Shown one piece after another: positions 7,341 through 17,144 of a stretch of DNA of 64,000 bases. Below the pieces are notes generated by a model. That model made no database searches. It had not been told where the DNA came from and worked only from the letters and a program-made list of their open reading frames with translations. Each line of letters opens with the position of its first letter. Positions within the stretch are counted from its first letter, which is position 1. The position numbers and the translations under genes are program-made. Origin of the DNA: Kaistella polysaccharea (lineage in GTDB: Bacteria > Bacteroidota > Bacteroidia > Flavobacteriales > Weeksellaceae); contig NZ_CP084528.1 of assembly GCF_020410745.1 (NCBI RefSeq), positions 868,001 through 932,000 of the forward strand, written 5' to 3'.

Positions 7341-7498
7341 AACCTGAATCAAAGTCAGGAATATGCTGCGCAAGCTTTCAACTCGACAACTTTAAAATTC
7401 TGTTTCGAATAGCCAAAATCACTCCAACAAAAACAGGACAATTTGTAACCCGTTTGAAAAGAAAGGAGCAAATTGATTTGAACCGAGCGAAAAATTAA
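7341..7498 (+). pseudogene. Broken remnant of a MepB-family gene
   Basis: One frame from 7341 reads NLNQSQEYAAQAFN and soon meets a stop. The frame shifted by one base from 7388 reads NFKILFRIAKITPTKTGQF and then VTRLKRKE before a stop at 7496-7498. FRIAKITPTKTGQFVT is the hallmark of MepB-like proteins, whose upstream part usually contains SQEYGA. The two pieces therefore look like one gene broken by a frameshift and truncated at both ends. Only about 50 of roughly 150-170 codons remain. Confidence 0.5.
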
Positions 7499-7872
7499 TT
7501 GTCGATGGAGCAAAGCGACTTATCAAAAAAGATAGCGTTCCTCCGGAACGCCCTAACTATCCCCTAATATAACCTACAGAGATGCGATTCCTCCGGAATC
7601 TCCTTTTTAATAAACCATTGTATCGTCTATAAAGACGAGATGAAAATCATTGCGAGTTTGCATGAAAACCTCAGTCTTGAACTGTAGACGAGATAAAAAC
7701 CACTGTCTTGTCCTTTATACGAGAGAAAAACCACTTTGCGTCTTTGACTGAAAATATTTTCGAATCAAAAAAATGTACTCTTATTTCAAAAGTGGTATTT
7801 TAGTAGATTAAATAACAAAGAATTCTTTGTCAAGCACTAACAAGCTGGCAATTCTTAAAAATTAAACTTTTC
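7499..7872. repeat. Gene-free stretch with two TCCTCCGGA palindromes and degenerate repeats
   Basis: GCGTTCCTCCGGAACGC at 7535-7551 and GATTCCTCCGGAATC at 7586-7600 are two copies of a short palindrome with variable outer arms. After them come degenerate copies of GTCTATAAAGACGAGATGAAAA and GTAGACGAGATAAAAACCA (about 7625-7735). The rest up to the dipeptidase start is AT-rich with no ORF. The pattern is that of an interspersed palindromic repeat. Confidence 0.5.
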
Positions 7873-8853
7873 ATGAATCAACCTGTAATCGATCTCCACT
7901 GCGACTTACTCAGTTATATGACGCGTCCAGAATCCAGCATTTATAATACCGAAGATGTTGGTTGCGCAGTTCCCTATTTGACAAAGGGAAATGTGAAGTT
8001 ACAAATCATGGCGATTTTTGCGCCCGTGGAAAATAACAGTCATGAATTTGGATTAAAACAAAGCGAAATTTTTAAGAATTTAAATGAGGAAGAAAACGAA
8101 TTATACCGTTTCGAAAAACATCATTTAGCAAATTTTGGAACGAATGAAAATATCGGAATGCTGGCTTCGGTAGAAAGTGGTTCGGCGTTTTGTGATGAGA
8201 ATATTTCTTTGAAAGAAGGTTTTCAAAACTTAGAAAAGATCATTGAAAACGTAGGTTCGATCCTTTATATTGGATTTACGCATCACGCTGAAAATAGATT
8301 TGGTGGCGGCAACTACTCCACTGCCGGCTTAAAAAACGACGGAAAAGCTTTAATCGATTATATGCACAACAGAAACATTGCCATCGATTTTTCGCATACG
8401 AGTGATGCTTTGGCGTATGATATTTTAAACTATATTTCTAAACAGAACATCGACGTTCCGATTATGGCGAGTCATTCAAATTACCGTCCGGTTTATGATC
8501 ACAAACGGAATTTACCCGATGATGTGGCGAAAGAAATAATTCATCAAAAAGGATTGATCGGACTTAACTTTGTGCGCGCATTTTTAAATCCAGATAACGT
8601 GGAAGCTTTACAAGAACACGTTGCGCATGGAATTTCCTTAGGCGCAGAAAAAGCGATTTGTTATGGAGCAGATTATTTTTACACCAAAGACAATCCAGAC
8701 AAGTCAAGAATTCCTTTCTATTTTTCGGCACATGGAAACGCCAGTTGCTATCCTGAAATCAATAAAGTTTTGGAAGAGCAATTTGGTGCTGAACAAATGA
8801 AGAAAGTAAGCAGTCAGAATGCTTTGGATTTTTTAGAAAGACTTTGGAGATAA
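7873..8853 (+). CDS. Membrane dipeptidase-like metallopeptidase (peptidase family M19)
   Basis: The 326-aa protein fits the renal dipeptidase family, zinc hydrolases that cleave dipeptides. The HxD metal motif is in DLHCDLLSYM (residues 6-15), a conserved Glu lies in LASVESGSAF, and the later His ligands lie in IDFSHTSDAL and MASHSNYRPV, with the family Asp in GADYFYT. There is no signal peptide, so the protein is likely cytoplasmic. It stands alone, with 170 bases of AT-rich DNA before the next gene. Substrate cannot be told from the sequence. Confidence 0.85.
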   Translation: MNQPVIDLHCDLLSYMTRPESSIYNTEDVGCAVPYLTKGNVKLQIMAIFAPVENNSHEFGLKQSEIFKNLNEEENELYRFEKHHLANFGTNENIGMLASVESGSAFCDENISLKEGFQNLEKIIENVGSILYIGFTHHAENRFGGGNYSTAGLKNDGKALIDYMHNRNIAIDFSHTSDALAYDILNYISKQNIDVPIMASHSNYRPVYDHKRNLPDDVAKEIIHQKGLIGLNFVRAFLNPDNVEALQEHVAHGISLGAEKAICYGADYFYTKDNPDKSRIPFYFSAHGNASCYPEINKVLEEQFGAEQMKKVSSQNALDFLERLWR

Positions 8854-9027
8854 TTAGCTTGAGGTGGTTTCATTTTTCGATAAATTCTTTAATTAAAAGA
8901 TTTATAGTTCCGTCAGGTGGTTTTCAATCACTCTCTACCTCATATCAGCAATAATTAAAATATGGAAAGCTGTTTAAAATTTAAACAATTCTTGATCAAA
9001 CTTTATATTCTTTAAAATAAGAAATCA

Positions 9028-9930
9028 ATGTTACCGATTGCGTATCATCCCATTTACAAACATCCATTGCCTGAAGGTCACAAGTTTCCAATGTTGAAAT
9101 ATGACTTGCTCCCGCAACAGTTATTATTGGAAGGAATTGTGGAAGAACATGATTTTTTTGTACCCGAACCTGCTGATCTAAAACATATTTATGCTGTTCA
9201 CGACCAACAATATGTGGAGCGTTTATTAAATTTAATCTTGGATGCAAAAATGGTACGGAGGATTGGTTTCCCGCTGTCTGCAGAATTGGTGGAACGGGAA
9301 TTTAGAATTGCGCAGGGAACCATCACAGGCTGCGAAAAGGCGATACAAACTGGAGTTGCATTTAATATCGCTGGTGGAACACACCATGCTTTCACCAATC
9401 GAGGCGAAGGTTTTTGCATGCTGAATGATCAGGCTATTGGCGCGGCGTATTTAATAAACCATCAATTGGCGACCAAAATTCTCATCATCGATTTGGATGT
9501 TCATCAGGGAAATGGAACGGCGGAAATATTTCAGCATCATCCAAACGTATTTACATTCTCCGTGCATGGTCAAACCAATTATCCGTTTAAAAAAGAAACG
9601 TCTGATCTGGATATTGGACTACCCACCGGAACTTCTGACCATGAATATCTGGAGGTAATCAATGAATTTGTCCCAAAACTTATTAACCAGGAAAAACCTG
9701 ATTTTATCTTCTATCTGAGTGGTGTTGATATTTTGGAATCTGATAAACTGGGAAATCTGAACTGCACTTTGGAAGGTTGTAAAACCCGCGATGAAATTGT
9801 TTTTTCTCATTGCAAAAAATTTGAAATTCCCGTTCAGTGCAGTATGGGCGGCGGTTATTCTCCCGAAATAAAAACGATCATCAACGCACATACCAACACG
9901 TATCGCGTTGCGGCGGATTTTTATTCTTAG
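9028..9930 (+). CDS. Histone deacetylase-like amidohydrolase
   Basis: This 300-aa protein belongs to the arginase/deacetylase superfamily that removes acetyl groups from lysine or small acetylated amines. It shows the charge-relay pair His119-His120 in GGTHHAF, the zinc ligands Asp157 and His159 in DLDVHQGNG, a further Asp in YLSGVDILESD, and the transition-state Tyr in GGGYSP near the C-terminus. It is cytoplasmic. The next gene, a nucleoside deaminase, follows after 38 bases on the same strand. In bacteria the natural substrate is usually unknown; acetylpolyamines are one candidate. Confidence 0.88.
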   Translation: MLPIAYHPIYKHPLPEGHKFPMLKYDLLPQQLLLEGIVEEHDFFVPEPADLKHIYAVHDQQYVERLLNLILDAKMVRRIGFPLSAELVEREFRIAQGTITGCEKAIQTGVAFNIAGGTHHAFTNRGEGFCMLNDQAIGAAYLINHQLATKILIIDLDVHQGNGTAEIFQHHPNVFTFSVHGQTNYPFKKETSDLDIGLPTGTSDHEYLEVINEFVPKLINQEKPDFIFYLSGVDILESDKLGNLNCTLEGCKTRDEIVFSHCKKFEIPVQCSMGGGYSPEIKTIINAHTNTYRVAADFYS

Positions 9931-9968
9931 GAAAATCTTTTTTATATTAACATCCATAAAAATATTAC

Positions 9969-10469
9969 ATGGAAATAATCAAAAATCCGATTCAGTCAAC
10001 TGACGAAAAATATTTGAGAAGATGTCTGGAATTGGCAAAAGAGTCGGTGGAAGCTGGCGATGAAGCTTTCGGCTCAGTCTTGGTCAATGACGCTGGAGAA
10101 ATTATTGCAGAAGCGCGAAACCGCGTGAATGAAAAAACAATTCTGGCGCATCCGGAAATTGATTTGGCGTATTGGGCAGCAGAAAATTTATCGGAAGAAG
10201 AACGAGCAAAGTCCACAATGTACACAACTGGTGAGCATTGTCCGATGTGTTCGGCTGCGCAAGGTTGGGTGGGAATCGGAGGTTTAGTGTATTTGAGTTC
10301 TGCCAAACAGTTGGGAGAATGGCAAAAGGAATATGATCTTCCAGCTGCACCGATTAACTTTTTACCGGTTGAAGACATTATTAAAAAGATCGAAGGCCGC
10401 GGTCCTGCGGAAGGTGATTTACTGCAAGAAATCAAGAAGCTTCACGAAATGAAATGGTCAAAAAAATAG
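9969..10469 (+). CDS. Nucleoside/guanine deaminase-like protein (CDA fold)
   Basis: The 166-aa protein is a zinc-dependent deaminase of the cytidine/deoxycytidylate family. The zinc His and the catalytic Glu are in AHPEID (His61, Glu63), and the two Cys ligands are Cys91 and Cys94 in EHCPMC. It resembles guanine deaminases more than the tRNA adenosine deaminase TadA, because the loop after the HxE motif is longer and the C-terminus differs. It is probably co-transcribed with the HDAC-like gene before it. A bidirectional terminator lies after the repeat that follows. Confidence 0.82.
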   Translation: MEIIKNPIQSTDEKYLRRCLELAKESVEAGDEAFGSVLVNDAGEIIAEARNRVNEKTILAHPEIDLAYWAAENLSEEERAKSTMYTTGEHCPMCSAAQGWVGIGGLVYLSSAKQLGEWQKEYDLPAAPINFLPVEDIIKKIEGRGPAEGDLLQEIKKLHEMKWSKK

Positions 10470-10539
10470 ACGCTTTTTAAAGATTTGAAATTGCACAAAA
10501 CAGAATTTTACTTGGTAAAAGTTCCTCTTCTATTAAGCG

Positions 10540-10635
10540 ATGATCTGCGTGAGGGATAGCAATGGAAATCCTTTTTGTTTTGTTCCGACAAAACAAAAAG
10601 ATTGTAATGAATAACCCGACCCTTGGGGCACGCCC
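10540..10635 (+). repeat. Dispersed hairpin element, copy 2 (downstream of the deaminase)
   Basis: The order GAGGGATAGCAATGGAAATCC, hairpin (10571-10583 with 10588-10600, loop TCCG), GATTGTAATGAATAACCCGACC, CTTGGGGCACGCCC is that of a repeat common between genes in flavobacteria. The same plan appears inverted at 2050-2145. As there, it lies just 3-prime of a gene and in the same orientation. Its sequence is given here in blocks; the arms are 13 bp, perfect. Confidence 0.55.
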
Positions 10636-10642
10636 AAATAAA

Positions 10643-10668
10643 AAAAGTGTAGAAAAATCTACACTTTT
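10643..10668. terminator. Bidirectional terminator between the deaminase and aminopeptidase P
   Basis: AAAAGTGTAGA (10643-10653) pairs with TCTACACTTTT (10658-10668) around an AAAA loop, with A and T tracts on both sides. It lies five bases past the stop codon of the minus-strand aminopeptidase and also serves the plus-strand deaminase. Confidence 0.85.
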
Positions 10669-10673
10669 AGTTT

Positions 10674-12446
10674 TTATATCGGTTGAACCATTTCTAAGAA
10701 CCAGTCTTTGACCTCGCCTTCTAAATCGTTTTCTAATTTTTCTTTACACCACGCGTGGTAATTATTTAACCAGTCTTTTTCAGGCTGAGTCAATAATTCG
10801 GTAGCAATTACATTTTTGTCGAACGGACAAATCGTCAAGGTTTCGAAATCATAGAAGGTTCCGAAATCGGTGGTTTCCAATTCCCGAACTGCGATGAGAT
10901 TTTCGTGACGAATTCCGTAATGGTTTTCATAATAGAAACCTGGCTCATTTGACAAGACCATGCCCGGAATGAGTTCCTGGAAATTCATGTCTTTTCTAAT
11001 GTTTTGTGGACCTTCGTGCACATTCATAAAACTTCCCACCCCGTGACCGGTGCCGTGGTTGTAATCTTTGCCTTCTTTCCAAAGTGCCAATCTTGCAAAG
11101 GCATCGAGTTGAACACCACGCGTTCCTTTTGGAAACTTCACCATGGACAACTGAATTAATCCTTTCAAAGCCAACGTACAGTTTTCTTTAAATTCTGCCG
11201 ACGCTGTTCCTAAGGCCGAAGTTCTGGTGATATCGGTGGTTCCTTCTAAATACTGGCCGCCGGAATCGACTAAGATCGTATCTTGATTGGTGACTTCTTT
11301 GCTTCCTTCACTTTTCGCAGAGTAATGCATAATCGCCCCATTTTCTTTGTATCCGACGATGCTGCCGAAACTTTCGCCCACGAAGTTTTTACCTTCCGCG
11401 CGGAAACCTCTTAACTTTTCGCCAATTGAAAATTCGGTCATGACTTCTTTTCCCGCCTGATGCGTGAGCCAATAAAGGAATTTCACCATCGCTACGCCAT
11501 CTCTTTGCATCACGGTTCTGAAACCTTGGAGCTCGGTTTCATTTTTAATGGCTTTCATTAAATTCCCCGGAACAGGTGCTTTAATGAAGGTATTCCCTTC
11601 TTTTAAGGCTTCAAATATGGCTTGATTGCTGTTTGGAGAAATTAGAATACGTTCCTCTTTATAACATTTCAGATCTTCAAAGAACTGATCGTAAGGCAAC
11701 ATTTTTACCCAACATTCCTGCATTTGTTCCCGGGCATCGGTATCAAGTTTTTCCAGGTCAACGAAAAGCTTGGTTTCGTTTTTTGTTAAAATAATATAGC
11801 CCAAAAAAACAGGATTAGACTGTACATCGCTTCCGCGTAAATTGAGCGTCCAAGCGACATCATCTAAACTTGAAATCACGTGGACTGAAGCATCCATTTC
11901 CTCCATTTTCTGACGAATATCTGCCAGTTTATCTGCCACTGATTTCCCCGCGCGTTCTACGGGATGTACGAAAATCGGATTTTTAGGAGCATTGGTATTT
12001 CGGTCTTTCCACACTTCTTTCAACAACGGATTATCGACAAGTTTTTTTCCTTTTGCCGTCAGTTTTTGCTCCAGCAATTCCCAGTTCGCGTTTGAAGTTG
12101 CCAAAGCATTTACCGCAACTGTTCCATTTTCTGGAATTTCGGAAATGATCCAGTCGATATAATTGGGAGTGCCTTCCATGCCATCTTTAAAAAGATCAAC
12201 ACCAGAATCTTTAAGTTCAATCGGTGCCTGAACGAAATAACGACCATCCGTCCAGAGTCCGGCTTTATCTTTCGTAACGACAACGAAGCCGGCGGAACCT
12301 GTAAATCCTGAGAGCCACGATCTTTCTTGCCACTCTGCGGGTAAATACTCGCTCATGTGCGGATCTGCAGAATAGACGATAAAAGCGTCGATATTATTTT
12401 CAGCCATTTTCTGGCGAAGCAGTTCTATTTTTTCTGATGATGTCAT
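10674..12446 (-). CDS. Xaa-Pro aminopeptidase (aminopeptidase P, M24B)
   Basis: This 590-aa protein has the eukaryote-like three-domain aminopeptidase P layout: two creatinase-like N-terminal domains (about 1-310) and a pita-bread catalytic domain. Metal ligands are seen in VDSGGQYLEGTTDITRT (two Asp), NHGTGHGVGSF (His), LSNEPGFYY (Glu) and a later Glu in RHENLIA. It removes the first residue from peptides with Pro in second position. No signal peptide is present, so it is cytoplasmic. It is monocistronic, with a strong terminator at 10643-10668. Confidence 0.92.
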   Translation of the reverse strand: MTSSEKIELLRQKMAENNIDAFIVYSADPHMSEYLPAEWQERSWLSGFTGSAGFVVVTKDKAGLWTDGRYFVQAPIELKDSGVDLFKDGMEGTPNYIDWIISEIPENGTVAVNALATSNANWELLEQKLTAKGKKLVDNPLLKEVWKDRNTNAPKNPIFVHPVERAGKSVADKLADIRQKMEEMDASVHVISSLDDVAWTLNLRGSDVQSNPVFLGYIILTKNETKLFVDLEKLDTDAREQMQECWVKMLPYDQFFEDLKCYKEERILISPNSNQAIFEALKEGNTFIKAPVPGNLMKAIKNETELQGFRTVMQRDGVAMVKFLYWLTHQAGKEVMTEFSIGEKLRGFRAEGKNFVGESFGSIVGYKENGAIMHYSAKSEGSKEVTNQDTILVDSGGQYLEGTTDITRTSALGTASAEFKENCTLALKGLIQLSMVKFPKGTRGVQLDAFARLALWKEGKDYNHGTGHGVGSFMNVHEGPQNIRKDMNFQELIPGMVLSNEPGFYYENHYGIRHENLIAVRELETTDFGTFYDFETLTICPFDKNVIATELLTQPEKDWLNNYHAWCKEKLENDLEGEVKDWFLEMVQPI

Positions 12447-12542
12447 AACTTTTAATTTGACGTGAATTTACGAAGAATGTGAGACTTTACGAAAAGATCA
12501 GCCCTAAAATCGACAATAAATGCGGGAATTTAAAAACAAAAA

Positions 12543-12573
12543 AAAGTATACTGAAAATAATTCAGTATACTTT
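12543..12573 (-). terminator. Terminator of the TPR gene / gyrA unit
   Basis: AAAGTATACTGAA (12543-12555) pairs perfectly with TTCAGTATACTTT (12561-12573). On the minus strand it lies 25 bases beyond the stop codon at 12598 and is followed by a T run. Confidence 0.85.
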
Positions 12574-12597
12574 AATTCAAAATAGGTAAAAACCTCT

Positions 12598-13986
12598 TTA
12601 TTTTTTAGTAGCTGACATGGCAGCTTCTTTGTCTTTAAACTCTTTATATTTTGCATCGTTTTTCACTGAAAGGTAAAGACCTTTAAGTAAAGTAACAACT
12701 TCAATATTATTGCCGTCATACAAATACCACTGTTCAGCGTAAGGAAGTGAGGCTGCTAATCTCGCTCTTCTTGCTTCGATAATTTTGTTGGCCAGTTCAG
12801 TTTTTCCCGCTTTTCTTGCAGCATTATAATCATCAATCGCCTTTGCATCATCACCCATTGTGGTAAACGTAAGGTTTTGATGTGCCTGAATGAAATCTGG
12901 TTTAAGCTCTACCGCTTTTTTGTAAGAAGCCAATGCTTCTGCTGCAGTTGCAGGATCTTTACTTTGCAAAACACCAAGATTATACCAGTTATTGGCATCA
13001 TTCGGATTTTTCGCCAGCTGTGCTTTCAGATTGTTTACAAATTCATTTGTTTTCCCCGCTTTATAATAAGCTGTTCCCTGTAATTCTGCTAATTTAGCAT
13101 TACTTGGGAATTTTTTCAAACCTTTATCAATAAGTGCTAAAGCATCATCTGGTCGGTCAGCATCTAGAAGTAAAGCTGCTGTAGTTTCGTATAATTCCTG
13201 CTCCATACTTTTAGACGTTTCCACCTTAAAATCAGTATAGTCTGCAGTTGCGCCCATTTTCTTGTAGAGATCCCAAGTCGCTTTCTCTAAATTTTCTACT
13301 TCGCCAGATTTTTTATTTTTAGCAGTATAGGTTGTTTCAACACCTGTATAATTGGAGTTGATCAAATTTGTATACACTTCTGTCGCTTCCTTTTTCATAT
13401 CCCCCAAAGCGTAGGTAAGGCCTGCGTAATAAAGATATTTCTTATTGTCCTGACCTGCTGCGCTCAATAAGTCATAGACTTCTTTGAATTTTGGAGCAGC
13501 AACTGTATATTTTTTCTCGTTATACGCAGCTAATGCTGCTTTATTTGCCGCTTCAATAACCGGGTTGATTGAAGTTCCAAGTTTTCCCATCAAAGTAGGC
13601 ACGTAAGTTTCTTCTTTTAAACCTTGAACTCCAGATTCATCTGCTGCTGTTTTACCAACATAGTATACTTTGTTTTTGGAAGAATCTTTACCAACATAAA
13701 TTTTATTTTTGGCAAGATCATTAATTTTTGCAAGGTAGGTTGCGCCTTCTGCTGTTTTACCAGCTTTCAAGAGCGATAATCCTTTTGCATAATAATACTG
13801 CTCTAAAAGTGCAGGTTCCAAAAGATATGTTTTAGTTCCCATCGCACTTTCGGCCTGCGCAAGTTGTGACGTTGTCGTGGCGATATCACCGGCGTCGATG
13901 GCTTTTACTGCGGCTGCAATTTCTTTTTTCTGTGCAAATGTGAACACAGCTGTAAGCATTGCGGCGCTTAAAAATATTTTTTTCAT
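12598..13986 (-). CDS. Exported TPR-repeat protein
   Basis: The 462-aa protein starts with a signal peptide (MKKIFLSAAMLTAVFTFAQ). It then has tetratricopeptide-type helical pairs, clearest at about 275-400 (DDALALIDKGLKKFPSNAKL, NWYNLGVLQSKDP, ALASYKKAVELKPDF). TPR proteins act as binding scaffolds; the partner is unknown. It lies 29 bases downstream of gyrA on the same strand and is probably read from the same message, with a terminator at 12543-12573. It is rich in Lys and Ala, as is usual for secreted flavobacterial proteins. Confidence 0.85.
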   Translation of the reverse strand: MKKIFLSAAMLTAVFTFAQKKEIAAAVKAIDAGDIATTTSQLAQAESAMGTKTYLLEPALLEQYYYAKGLSLLKAGKTAEGATYLAKINDLAKNKIYVGKDSSKNKVYYVGKTAADESGVQGLKEETYVPTLMGKLGTSINPVIEAANKAALAAYNEKKYTVAAPKFKEVYDLLSAAGQDNKKYLYYAGLTYALGDMKKEATEVYTNLINSNYTGVETTYTAKNKKSGEVENLEKATWDLYKKMGATADYTDFKVETSKSMEQELYETTAALLLDADRPDDALALIDKGLKKFPSNAKLAELQGTAYYKAGKTNEFVNNLKAQLAKNPNDANNWYNLGVLQSKDPATAAEALASYKKAVELKPDFIQAHQNLTFTTMGDDAKAIDDYNAARKAGKTELANKIIEARRARLAASLPYAEQWYLYDGNNIEVVTLLKGLYLSVKNDAKYKEFKDKEAAMSATKK

Positions 13987-14015
13987 TTGATTTTATTTAA
14001 AAATTGTTAGCTTTA

Positions 14016-16682
14016 TTATTCTGGAGATTCATCTTCTGAATCGTTCTCTATTTCAGGATTTTCACTTAGTTCTGCTTCTTCATCTTCAATTTTTTGAAGC
14101 ACTTCAGGATCACCAATATTGGTAAATGCATTATTACCGGTTTGCTCCTGATCACTAAAGTCTGGATGGTCAGAATCTACATGTTCGGTAGGAAGTTCAG
14201 TAAGTTCTTCATCGATCACCTCTACAACTTCTTTATCCATTTCCACTTTTGCAATGGCTGCGATTTCATCATTCTTTTTAAGGTTGATTACTTTCACACC
14301 TTGCGTATTTCTACCCATGATTCGCATTTCGTCCATTCCCATTCTGATGGCTACGCCTGATTTATTGATGATCATTAAACCATCATCATCAGTCACCATC
14401 TGAATTGCGATAAGATCGCCCGTTTTTTCGGTAATATTTAAGGTAATAACTCCTTTTCCACCACGGTTTGTCACCCGATAATCTTCTACTGCCGTACGCT
14501 TTCCGTATCCTCTTTCAGATACCACTAAAACGGACTCATTTTGCACATCGTCCACAACAATCATTCCAATAACTTCGTCGCCTTTATCGAGCGTAATCCC
14601 ACGAACACCGATCGATCCACGTCCCACAGCTCTCGCTTTTTCCTCTGGGAAACGGATACATTTACCTTTTCGTGTCGCAATCATAATTTCAGAAGTTCCG
14701 TTGGTTAATCGTGCACCCAACAGCTGGTCATTGTCTCTAATTTCAATCGCATTTACGCCATTTGTTCTGGGACGGGAATAAGCTTCCAATGAAGTTTTCT
14801 TGATGGTTCCGTTTTTGGTAATCATCACCACATTCATTTTATTGATATATTCCTGATCCTTTAAATCATTGGTTCTGATGTAAGCTTTGATTTTATCATC
14901 CGGCTCAATATTAATTAAATTCTGAACCGCTCTACCTTTGGATATTTTAGAACCTTCTGGAATTTCAAATACCCTTAACCAGAAACATTTTCCTTTTTCA
15001 GTAAAGAACAACATATACTGGTGATTGGTCGCTGCTACGATATACTCCAAGAAATCTTCATCTCTCGTTGTCGCTGCACGGTTTCCGACACCACCTCTAC
15101 TTTGAACTTTATATTCTGAAAGGGACGTTCTTTTTATATAACCTGCATGAGAAATAGTAAGCACTACTTTTTCATCTGGAATTAAATCTTCGATAGACAT
15201 TTCGCCACCTGAGTAATCTATTTCCGTACGTCTTTCGTCCCCATACTTTTCTTTCATGTCTAACATTTCATCTCTGATAATCTGATATCTTCTTGGCTCG
15301 TTGGCTAAGATATCTTCTAAATCATTAATCAATGCCATGATCTCGTCATATTCCGCGCGGATTTTGTCGAGTTCCATTCCGGTCAATCGAGCCAATCTCA
15401 AATCTAAGATTGCTTGTGCCTGAATATCTGAAAGTTCGAATTCTGCCATCAATCCTTCCTTCGCTTCGGCAGGATTTGCGCTGTGACGAATAATCGCAAT
15501 CGCTTTATCAAGAGAATCCTGGGTTCCGATCACTTTCATGAAACCTTCAAGAATATGTGCTCTTTCTCTGGCTTTTCTTAAATCATATTTTGTTCTGCGA
15601 ACAACTACTTCATGGCGGTGTTCTACAAAATGATGAATAATATCCTTTACATTCAACTGGACCGGACGGCCTTTTACCAAGGCAATATTATTAACGCTGA
15701 ACGAAGTCTGCAATGCCGTATATTTATAAAGCATATTTAGAACAACATTCGGGATTGCATCGTGTTTCAATTCATAAACCACACGCATTCCCTGTCTGTC
15801 AGATTCATCGCGAATCTCGTAAATACCCGGGATTTTTTCGTCTTTAACGAGTTCCGCAGTTCTGGCAATCATATCTGCCTTATTCACCTGATAAGGAATT
15901 TCCGTAACGATGATGGCATTTCTGTTTCCAATTTCTTCGAAACCTACTTTTGCACGCAACACGATTCTTCCTCTACCGGTATGAAGTGCATCACGAACAC
16001 CGTCGTACCCATAAATAATACCACCTGTCGGGAAATCGGGTGCGATAATGTGTTTCATCAATTCATCAATCGTAATTTCACGATCGTCGATGTAAGCACA
16101 AATGGCGTCAATTGATTCTGAAAGATTGTGCGGCGCCATATTGGTCGCCATTCCTACTGCAATCCCCGAAGTACCATTGACCAAAAGGTTAGGGATTTTC
16201 GTTGGCATTACAGAAGGTTCCGTCATGGAATCATCAAAGTTATTTTGAAAGTCAACGGTATCTTTATCAAGATCTGCTAAAATTTCATCTGAAATCTTTT
16301 TCATTCTTGCTTCCGTATAACGCATTGCTGCGGGCGGATCGCCATCTACAGACCCAAAGTTACCTTGTCCGTCTACCAATTGATAACGCAAACTCCAAGG
16401 TTGCGCCATTCTTACCATGGCATCGTAAACGGAGGTATCACCGTGTGGGTGATACTTACCAAGAACATCACCTACAATTCTGGCTGATTTTAAATGTTTT
16501 CTGTTTGAAAAAACGTTGAGACCGTACATCCCGTAAAGAACTCGTCTGTGTACGGGTTTTAAGCCATCTCTTACATCGGGTAACGCTCTGGAAACAATTA
16601 CCGACATCGAATAATCGATGTAAGAGGATTTCATTTCATCAACAATGTTGATAGGAATTAACCTTTCTCCTTCTTTATGCAT
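14016..16682 (-). CDS. gyrA: DNA gyrase subunit A
   Basis: GyrA forms the A2B2 gyrase with GyrB and carries out DNA cleavage and rejoining during negative supercoiling. The protein (888 aa) keeps E. coli numbering in its N-terminal part: the active-site Tyr is Tyr122 in [10 protein letters not shown], and the quinolone-contact region is [11 protein letters not shown] with Thr83 and Asp87. The C-terminal domain has the six-bladed beta-pinwheel repeats, and the GyrA-box is recognisable as [10 protein letters not shown], a variant of QRRGGKG. The last 70 residues form an acidic tail (DSEDESPE end) that is common in Bacteroidota GyrA. It heads a unit with the TPR gene. Confidence 0.97.
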   Translation of the reverse strand: MHKEGERLIPINIVDEMKSSYIDYSMSVIVSRALPDVRDGLKPVHRRVLYGMYGLNVFSNRKHLKSARIVGDVLGKYHPHGDTSVYDAMVRMAQPWSLRYQLVDGQGNFGSVDGDPPAAMRYTEARMKKISDEILADLDKDTVDFQNNFDDSMTEPSVMPTKIPNLLVNGTSGIAVGMATNMAPHNLSESIDAICAYIDDREITIDELMKHIIAPDFPTGGIIYGYDGVRDALHTGRGRIVLRAKVGFEEIGNRNAIIVTEIPYQVNKADMIARTAELVKDEKIPGIYEIRDESDRQGMRVVYELKHDAIPNVVLNMLYKYTALQTSFSVNNIALVKGRPVQLNVKDIIHHFVEHRHEVVVRRTKYDLRKARERAHILEGFMKVIGTQDSLDKAIAIIRHSANPAEAKEGLMAEFELSDIQAQAILDLRLARLTGMELDKIRAEYDEIMALINDLEDILANEPRRYQIIRDEMLDMKEKYGDERRTEIDYSGGEMSIEDLIPDEKVVLTISHAGYIKRTSLSEYKVQSRGGVGNRAATTRDEDFLEYIVAATNHQYMLFFTEKGKCFWLRVFEIPEGSKISKGRAVQNLINIEPDDKIKAYIRTNDLKDQEYINKMNVVMITKNGTIKKTSLEAYSRPRTNGVNAIEIRDNDQLLGARLTNGTSEIMIATRKGKCIRFPEEKARAVGRGSIGVRGITLDKGDEVIGMIVVDDVQNESVLVVSERGYGKRTAVEDYRVTNRGGKGVITLNITEKTGDLIAIQMVTDDDGLMIINKSGVAIRMGMDEMRIMGRNTQGVKVINLKKNDEIAAIAKVEMDKEVVEVIDEELTELPTEHVDSDHPDFSDQEQTGNNAFTNIGDPEVLQKIEDEEAELSENPEIENDSEDESPE

Positions 16683-16828
16683 AATATTTTAATAAAATGA
16701 AAATCAAGCGGTTATACTGATGCTTGAACTTTCTCAAAATTCTAATTTTAATAACGTGCTAAATTACGAAAAAAATCCCGAATTTTGTGCGAAACAGAAC
16801 GCTCTGAATCATAAAAAAAGTTAAAAAT

Positions 16829-17143
16829 ATGAGTCTCCTAAGCATTACTTTCCACACCACAGCCGACATTCAGAATGACTGGGGAATTTACCTCGGTACA
16901 GAGCTGCACCAAATGATTGAAAATCTGATGGAAGTAGAAAAATATATTCTGTCTGAAGTTGAAAGCGATCTAGTTTCCGAAGGTCAAAATACCAACCTTC
17001 TCCTAATTTTCGAAAATGCGGAAAAGCGCGATGATTTTGTAGAAATTGAACTCACCAATATTACTGAAATCGTGAAACAGAAATTTGGGGTAAATGTCAT
17101 GGTTTTCGTTACTTATCTAAATCCCAGAAGATCTCGACTTTAA
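16829..17143 (+). CDS. DUF4286 family protein
   Basis: This 104-aa protein begins SLLSITFHTTADIQNDWGIY and has the short alpha/beta ferredoxin-like layout of DUF4286, a family almost confined to Bacteroidota and with no known function. It has no signal peptide or membrane segment. It is divergent from gyrA and convergent with the acyl-CoA reductase gene, whose stop codon lies one base away, so the two ends are tightly packed. Confidence 0.75.
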   Translation: MSLLSITFHTTADIQNDWGIYLGTELHQMIENLMEVEKYILSEVESDLVSEGQNTNLLLIFENAEKRDDFVEIELTNITEIVKQKFGVNVMVFVTYLNPRRSRL

Positions 17144-17144
17144 T

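Noticed and set aside
16424..16440. Thr83 in GyrA instead of Ser (quinolone-resistance position).
   Set aside because: Thr at this site is reported as the native residue in other flavobacteria such as Flavobacterium psychrophilum, and Asp87 is intact, so it is not evidence of resistance mutation.
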